DNA of 64,000 nucleotides from the NCBI GenBank assembly GCA_900169235.1, contig FWCC01000223.1, positions 62,001 through 126,000 on the forward strand. The letters run 5' to 3'. The translations under genes were made by a program, and so were the position numbers. Each line of letters begins with the position of its first letter. Position 1 is the first letter of the stretch. Below, one piece after another: positions 57,944 to 64,000 of the stretch. The notes under the pieces are model-generated. The model was not told the origin of the DNA and did not search any database. It worked only from the letters and a program-made list of their open reading frames with translations. Source of the stretch: Zarea fungicola (lineage: Eukaryota; Ascomycota; Sordariomycetes; Hypocreales; Cordycipitaceae).

Positions 57944-60900
57944 TTATCATGGAGTAGCTGCTTTTTGCTGTTCCTTTTTGCTGTTCCTTTTTGCTGCTCT
58001 TCTAGAACTGCCGGATCGACAAAGGTTGGCAGATTTTTGCGTAGCAGCAGTCGTCAGCTTGCATGGCGCATGCAACCAACCATCTGATTAGTTTCCCCGC
58101 CGAATTAGTGTAAAACCCGCACCCCTCTCTGTTCTATCGTTATTTGTATGTATAAACTACCTGTATAATGTGCCGTCTGTAGCGTATAAGCGAGTTAGGC
58201 ATTGCAAAGCCATCCTGTTGCGCGATTCATATCCTCGACTGAGAGTGACGAGTACCATCAAGACAGCTCGAGGGTGGGGATGTCAAGCCACCAAGTATTT
58301 AATCCCTCTACGACGGGTTTCATTATGCCAAAAGAGTTTCTTCTTCGGGTGTGGTATTCTTAGCTGATAGACGCAGGGATTTCGTGGCCGTCAATAGATG
58401 TACAGTGGTTTTCGCGTCTTCAAAACTAAACTGTTCTGCATGAGACGGGGGTTTTAGATCTTGCAACGTTGGAAAAAAACGCCCAGTCAACCTCTTCAAC
58501 TTTCGATTTCAGCCGTTCTTCAGAAATCTTACGTATGGCATTGGAGCCATAGGCACTGTTCTATTTCTGTAATTTTCCTATTCTCATGCAGATTGGTTGA
58601 CTGCTCACTAGCTAAAAAAAAGTCTACTACATAATTCACGCAGTTACTCTGGAGATATGTAGAAGAGTCTAGATGTTAAATTTGGCAGATCAATTGTGCA
58701 ATGCGGCTTGTACTTGTGTGGGCCGGTTGGAGTTCGATTGATCTAGAACTATTGACCTTCAGATGGTCTATCCCGCCACAACGAATTTGAAACGACCAGC
58801 TCAAGGATAAGATAAAGTATTGGTCAGTACAGTGATGTCGTTCATACTCAATTATAGACATAGACCAACAACAACGGGCAAATTAACGGGGATTCCTTTA
58901 TTGTAGACTGTTTGGACTAGAATCGGGAATGACGTTGCGCAAGGCACAGCCAGCTCGCCAGCACAAGCACCGCCACGTTTTTAGCGGAGCCATCCTAAAT
59001 TTAGAAGCCCATGCTACCACAGCTGTGTCACGCGCATCTGCTCCCGTAAATGCGAACTCAATCTGACTACACATCTCGCATTCCGAAAGAGATGGCCAAT
59101 TGTAACAGCATTCGCCAATGGCTGGGTCCGGGCCGTCTAGGGTAGGTTTTAGTTAAGATGTAGGTCTGCCGAACAGGCCAACAACTTGTTCAACTCTTGT
59201 GGCACTGAGCATGACGGCTTTTCGCCCACCATTTGCGCAACTGTAATGTTGCTCACCATCATTGTAACAAAGTTAATAGCGGTTACCTGCAATTGTACAT
59301 AATTTAGGGTTGTCATCCCGTGTAAAGCGAAATCTCGGCGGAATTACGCGGTCTTTGGCGAGTCGGCTGGACATGCTTGCAAACACAGCGACCAGACAAG
59401 GTCGGAGATACCGGCGGACATGAGCTGCTCGCCCTCTCCCTTCCCTGCTATGCCATAAACCGGGACTGACGGCAAGTCTAATCACACAGAGTGCATCGGA
59501 GCCCTCCTAATTGATACTAGGCAGAAGTGTCTACAAGCAGCTGTATGGCAGTATACATGGCAGCGACAAGGCAAAGGTGCAGTTTAATTTAGGTGCATGG
59601 CCATAGCACAGCTGCCCAACCGTGTCGCCCTCGCGACGGCCCTACAATTGGGCACCGATAAGATTAAACTTACATGCGATGGCCCGTCACCCGTGTATTT
59701 TCGAGAGAGAAAATTATATGAATGTTGTCCGCAGGGCGGTCAGCAAGAAGTCAAGCGCGGGCGTTGGCAGGGTTCTTCAACGCCCGCAGCTGAAGGTGCC
59801 GTCCTGCGACGGAGCATGCGTGACTCAAAAATCAGTTTGGGGCGGTCGTCGGTAGGTAAAGGCCAGTTAGCGTTGTCCGAATATTTGCTGTTGTAAATCC
59901 GACGCCGTTGGCGGCAGCGGGCACGGACAAGGAAGGATGCGGGTTGATTGTTGGCAGGTCCCTGCATACCTGGGGCCGGGCCGGGACGGGATAGAAGAAG
60001 CAAAAAAAGAAGTGAAGAGAAAAGAAGAACCCAAGCACTAAAGTCTCGGGGGAATTGTTGATAAGGTGCCTGACAGCTAACGAAGAAATAATAATAAGCA
60101 GGGGAAAAGAAGAGGAGAGACAAGAGGCGTTTTTGTAGTCACGAAAAGGCTATGAATTGTGTGGCAGCATCTGCCTCGTTAGTGGTGGGAAGGCTGCTGC
60201 TCTGGAGGAGTGCTTGCCAGGCCGTGGGGCGCATCCCTGGCTAGTGTGGTACACTGCTGCAAAAACCACCGCGTCCGGACAGCTGGAGCGGTACTTTGTG
60301 GCGGTAGCGGACACATTAGCGGCCGGATGACCTGCGCAGAATCATGGCATGGTGTTCCAGACCCCAGAATGAGAAAGTGCCCAGACCAGGTTGTGATATG
60401 TGTCCGGGATGAGAAAGCAAATCACCAGATGTAGTGTATTGGCTGTGTGTGACGCTCTCGGAAGTTGTAGGGAAGAAAGATTTTTATATTCTTTTCTTTT
60501 GGCAGGGAAAGGTAGCTCAATGAAACAAAAAGTGTGGCAGCTTGATAGTATGGCGTCTGCGATACAGACTTTAGAATGTACCTGAAAGTATCTCGCCACA
60601 GGGCCCTCTAGCACCAAGGCAGCGCCCATGATAGGCGCCGTATGTGCTATGCCCGCTATATTTGCAGCCTCTACAGCCGCTTGCGGTCGGCATTGTAGGG
60701 CTGGGCGTGGCTGTTCTTACAAGTACCTGAAATTTATTGCCTCAATACCAGCAAAGACCAGCTTCCACAATAATATTCGCCTTGAACCAAAACACCTCAC
60801 TATTTCTATCCCATCCATCACTTCATCACGCATTCCACGCAATAAACCAGCAGGGTCGTGCCGTCTGAACAATAACTTGGCCATCCAAGCCTTGTCCAGC

Positions 60901-62414
60901 ATCAGCATCCCCCAGCCGGCGCCGGCCATTGCCCCGCCGCCACCTCAGCCTATTGCTGGGCTCTACTCTACGGTCCTAGGGTCCTACGTCGCCATCATAT
61001 CTGCCGCCAGACAGCGAGTGGCAGAGACACTCAACAACAACGCCGTAAACTAAAACTAACGCCGCCCGCGAACCCGAGCCAAGTCCTTTGCACTCAGCAT
61101 CTAGCAATCCTGCCCGGCTAACTACCTAGTGCTAATACTGGTAGATTGATTGCCCGCCGCTCGCTCTAGTTCCGACGAACAAGAAGAACAGCACGGTCGA
61201 AACCTTAATCGTCTGTCGCCGCATTTCGCCCCCTCCACTGTCATATCGCGCCAAACGTTGCCATAGTCATAAACTTCTGCCGCACACATCCATCTCACAG
61301 CAGCTTGGCTTTCTCCTCCATTTGCCAAACGAAAGTTGCTCGAGCTCTTCCATCTTCTAGGAAACCACATCTGGTAAGTCTTATCTGCTCTGTACCACTG
61401 CTACACCTGCGTCGTTATTCCCTTGGCAATAAATATCTCGCTTTCTTGTTACTTTTCGCCGAATCCGCTTTGCTCTCAGTTACTCTCTGCTTTCTGGCAG
61501 CATTGCCCGTTGGATCCTTTCCATTCCTCTTGAGCTATCCCTAGCCCCCGTCGTGAGATTTGAGATTTGGGATTTCGGAATGTTATCTTGTTGCTTGTGG
61601 GAAACGGCGCCTTCGTTGGCGTGCTTCGCTCTGTTGCTCGTCGCCATTCCGATAATATCTCCTCGACAGCCGCTCCAAGACACGGGCCCATGCTCTTTGA
61701 GACTGTATGACGCCCTGGCAAGCCGTTTCTTCCCCTTGTTGTGTCGCTGCTCTGCAGGTACATGGACCTGGCAGCCTATCGTTGCATTGCCTCTCTAGCT
61801 CTGTCTAGCTTTGTGTCTAGCTTTGGCCGTCTCTTTTCCCCTCCTGCGCGAGCCGCATTTGTTTTGTCGCAGTCACCCAAAAACACTGCGCATTTTTCTT
61901 CTTAGTCGCTCTTTTACCACTAGTCTTCGGCGGCCTCGCATCCTGCATATGTAATGTCTCTGCTGACATGAACCTTTTTCTCCAGAATAGTATCCCCCAT
62001 TCTCGGACCCTGTCGACTTCGTACTCACCTCTGTACCGAACTCTCTACCCTTGCCCGCGCAGACCCAGTCACTCCAGCGGGCCAACCGACGTCATTGTTG
62101 CTACGTTATTGCTGCCGGGCGGCGCTTTTCTGCCCATTGGTAGCATCCCACTTTGCGACCGACTCAGATTCACCACCCAAGACATTTTCTTTTGACGACG
62201 AGCGCTGCCTCCCGCATCACAGCTTAGTATTGAAAAGTCTCTGACAACACCCACGGCAGTCGCAAGGCTTGGCCGGTCCTTCTCATAATCTCTTTTTGTT
62301 ACGCTCTCTTCTGCAGCGGCGGTTTTGTTGCTCTTCTCTTGTTGAAGCTTGCGCGAAGAAGGAGAACGAGAAAGAGGCTACAAACTCTGTCGCCACTCGA
62401 CCATCATCGCGGCC
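57944..62414. other. Gene-poor region and long leader upstream of the PPZ-type phosphatase
   Basis: About 4.5 kb. It contains a 13-bp tandem repeat right after the HAD stop (57961-57999) and no recognised gene. A 141-codon frame at 60628-61053 is partly Pro-rich but has no motif. From about 60.7 kb the sequence is pyrimidine-rich like a promoter and leader. An intron-like segment (donor GTAAGTC at 61374, acceptor CTGGCAG ending 61500) may be a 5'-UTR intron. Confidence 0.45.
57961..57999. repeat. Three tandem copies of CTTTTTGCTGTTC
   Basis: Two perfect 13-bp units and one diverged unit immediately downstream of the HAD hydrolase stop codon, probably in its 3' UTR. Confidence 0.85.
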
Positions 62415-64000
62415 ATGGGCAACCAAAGCTCCAAGCCCGATGGCGGGTCACCCAAGTCGAACTCCGCTGACGGAAACCTCCAGTCATATCCGTCTATTAG
62501 CAGGAGCGATACCAAGGACTCTTCTCGATCTTTCCGTTCTCTCAGATCCAAAATCCCCGGCAGCTCCAAGACCGAAAGCCCGAGGAACTCAACGCTACTC
62601 AGTTCCAGCACCAATGGCGACTCGGAGAAGAGCCCCGATGCTGCCTCTGTCCGATCCGGCAAAAGTGGTCGCTCAGCCTCGCGCGGCAGCCGGGGTGAAA
62701 ACAATCTCAAGCATAGTTCCACCGACATGTCCATTGCCGATTCCATGCTCTCAAATGAAGAGCCGCCACCATCTCCCATTCAGTCTAGCGCCTCCAAATC
62801 TGGTGGTGGCCTACATGACGTGAGTGCCGCCCAGGCCAGCGGTGAAGTCGATCACGTCTCGGACCAGCCTCCGTCAGCCGCGGCAGCCAGCGCCAACACC
62901 CACTTGCAGTCTCCGGGACAGTCAATTCTTGTCCGTCGCGAAAACGGCAACAATGCTGTTCAAAAGACACCTTCCAGTGACTCGACCAAGTTTGATAACA
63001 TGGCCATGTCTGAGATTAAGGAAATGGATATCGATGACTATATTAAACGACTTCTGGATGCTGGCTATGCTGGAAAGGTAACCAAAAGCGCGTGCTTAAA
63101 AAATGCTGAGATTGTCGCCATCTGCCAGCGCGCCCGGGAAGTTTTACTTTCTCAGCCCGCATTGCTTGAGCTTGATGCGCCAGTCAAGGTTGTCGGTGAT
63201 GTTCATGGACAGTATACCGATCTTATTCGAATGTTTGAGATGTGTGGGTTCCCACCCATGGCCAACTACCTTTTCCTCGGCGACTATGTTGATCGTGGAA
63301 AGCAATCTCTGGAAACTATTCTGTTGCTCCTCTGCTATAAAATCAAGTTTCCCGAAAACTTCTTCCTCCTTCGCGGAAACCACGAGTGTGCCAACGTCAC
63401 GCGAGTGTATGGATTCTACGATGAGTGCAAGAGGCGATGCAATGTTAAGATCTGGAAAACGTTTATTGACTGCTTCAACACTCTGCCCATTGCTGCCATT
63501 GTTGCCGGCAAGATTTTCTGCGTCCATGGCGGCTTGTCACCCGCGTTGAGCCACATGGACGACATTCGAAACATTGCTCGGCCTACAGATGTACCCGATT
63601 ACGGTTTATTAAACGATCTGCTCTGGTCCGATCCTGCAGAGATGGAACAAGACTGGGAAGCGAATGAGCGTGGAGTGAGTTATTGTTTTGGCAAGCGTGT
63701 TATAACTGACTTCCTCGCCACACATGACTTTGACCTCATCTGCCGTGCGCACATGGTTGTCGAAGACGGCTACGAATTCTTTAACGATCGTGTTCTAGTC
63801 ACAGTCTTTAGCGCACCAAACGTAGGTCTTTTAATTGTCTCTTTTACTGCGAATGAATACTAATTTTTTCAGTACTGTGGCGAATTCGACAACTGGGGTG
63901 CTGTCATGTCCGTCAACGCAGAACTGTTGTGCAGCTTTGAGCTGCTCAAGCCACTTGACTCGAGCGCACTTAAGAGCCATATTAAGAAGGGCCGCAACAA
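62415..64000 (+). CDS. ppz1: Serine/threonine protein phosphatase PP-Z type (3' end cut by window)
   Basis: PP1-like phosphatase linked in yeast to cation homeostasis and cell integrity. Exons: 62415-63821 and 63873 onward. The intron has donor GTAGGT, branch ATACTAAT and acceptor TTTTTCAG; 511 residues lie in the window. The N-terminus MGNQSSKP is an N-myristoylation signal, followed by about 195 Ser-rich disordered residues, the Ppz layout. The catalytic domain (about 205-500) has GDVHGQ (261-266), GDYVDRG (289-295) and RGNHE (320-324). Metal ligands are D262, H264, D290, N322, H371 and H446, and the SAPNYCGEFDN loop is rebuilt by splicing. [17 protein letters not shown] and the C-terminal [11 protein letters not shown] favour Ppz over PP1. 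The frame is open at the window edge; little should be missing. ATG 62415 is preferred because it gives the myristoylation motif. Confidence 0.94.

Noticed and set aside
60628..61053. 141-codon frame with Pro-rich end upstream of ppz1
   Set aside because: Located in a pyrimidine-rich leader-like region, no motif, no conserved start context.
1..64000. CRISPR arrays, bacterial operons, riboswitches, insertion sequences
   Set aside because: The window is eukaryotic nuclear DNA; no spaced direct repeats of CRISPR type, no transposase frames and no 5S rRNA were seen.

Overview
The window is nuclear DNA of a filamentous ascomycete. The evidence is short introns (about 50-100 bp for most) with GTRAGT/GTATGT donors and CTAAC or CTGAC branch points, monocistronic genes on both strands, an intron-bearing mitochondrial ATP synthase subunit g, an L-arabinitol 4-dehydrogenase and a LaeA/LAE1-type methyltransferase. 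Protein character points to Sordariomycetes, probably Hypocreales (Trichoderma/Metarhizium-like). I could not fix the genus without a search.

Layout. 0-6 kb: DUS3 tRNA dihydrouridine synthase (-), a kelch-propeller protein (+) and the respiratory supercomplex factor RCF2 (-). 6-14.2 kb: gene-poor stretch. 14.2-16.9 kb: five-exon SFP1-type zinc-finger regulator (+) with a long, probably spliced leader. 18.3-20.7 kb: kelch+BTB protein of the Ral2 type (-), divergent from the APC/C activator CDC20 (21.6-23.5 kb, +). 24.6-26.2 kb: TFIIA large subunit TOA1 (+). 26.2-37.2 kb: an 11 kb gene-poor stretch with microsatellites and a 2-base assembly gap. 37.2-38.5 kb: seven-exon LaeA-type methyltransferase (+). 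41.6-42.4 kb: ATP synthase subunit g (-). 42.9 kb: tRNA-Gln(CUG) (-). 43.7-44.9 kb: L-arabinitol 4-dehydrogenase (-). 46.8-47.0 kb: a two-exon gene for a 61-residue predicted secreted peptide (-), visible only after splicing. 49.8-53.7 kb: WDR6/Trm734 (-). 54.2-55.3 kb: SUR7-family membrane protein (-). 56.9-57.9 kb: HAD hydrolase (+). 62.4 kb to the end: PPZ-type Ser/Thr phosphatase (+), cut by the window edge.

Most genes are conserved housekeeping functions: tRNA modification (dus3, wdr6, tRNA-Gln), respiration (rcf2, atp20), transcription and growth control (toa1, sfp1), cell cycle (cdc20), signalling (ral2-like, ppz) and pentose catabolism (lad1). There is no gene cluster or operon-like system. 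The two long gene-poor stretches lie upstream of the two regulators sfp1 and lae1, so they may hold extended regulatory regions. I found no convincing new multi-gene system. The best new candidates are the small secreted-peptide gene, spliced short ORFs in the gene-poor stretches, and unusual 5' exon structures (a 6-nt start exon in wdr6, a 17-nt start exon in lae1).
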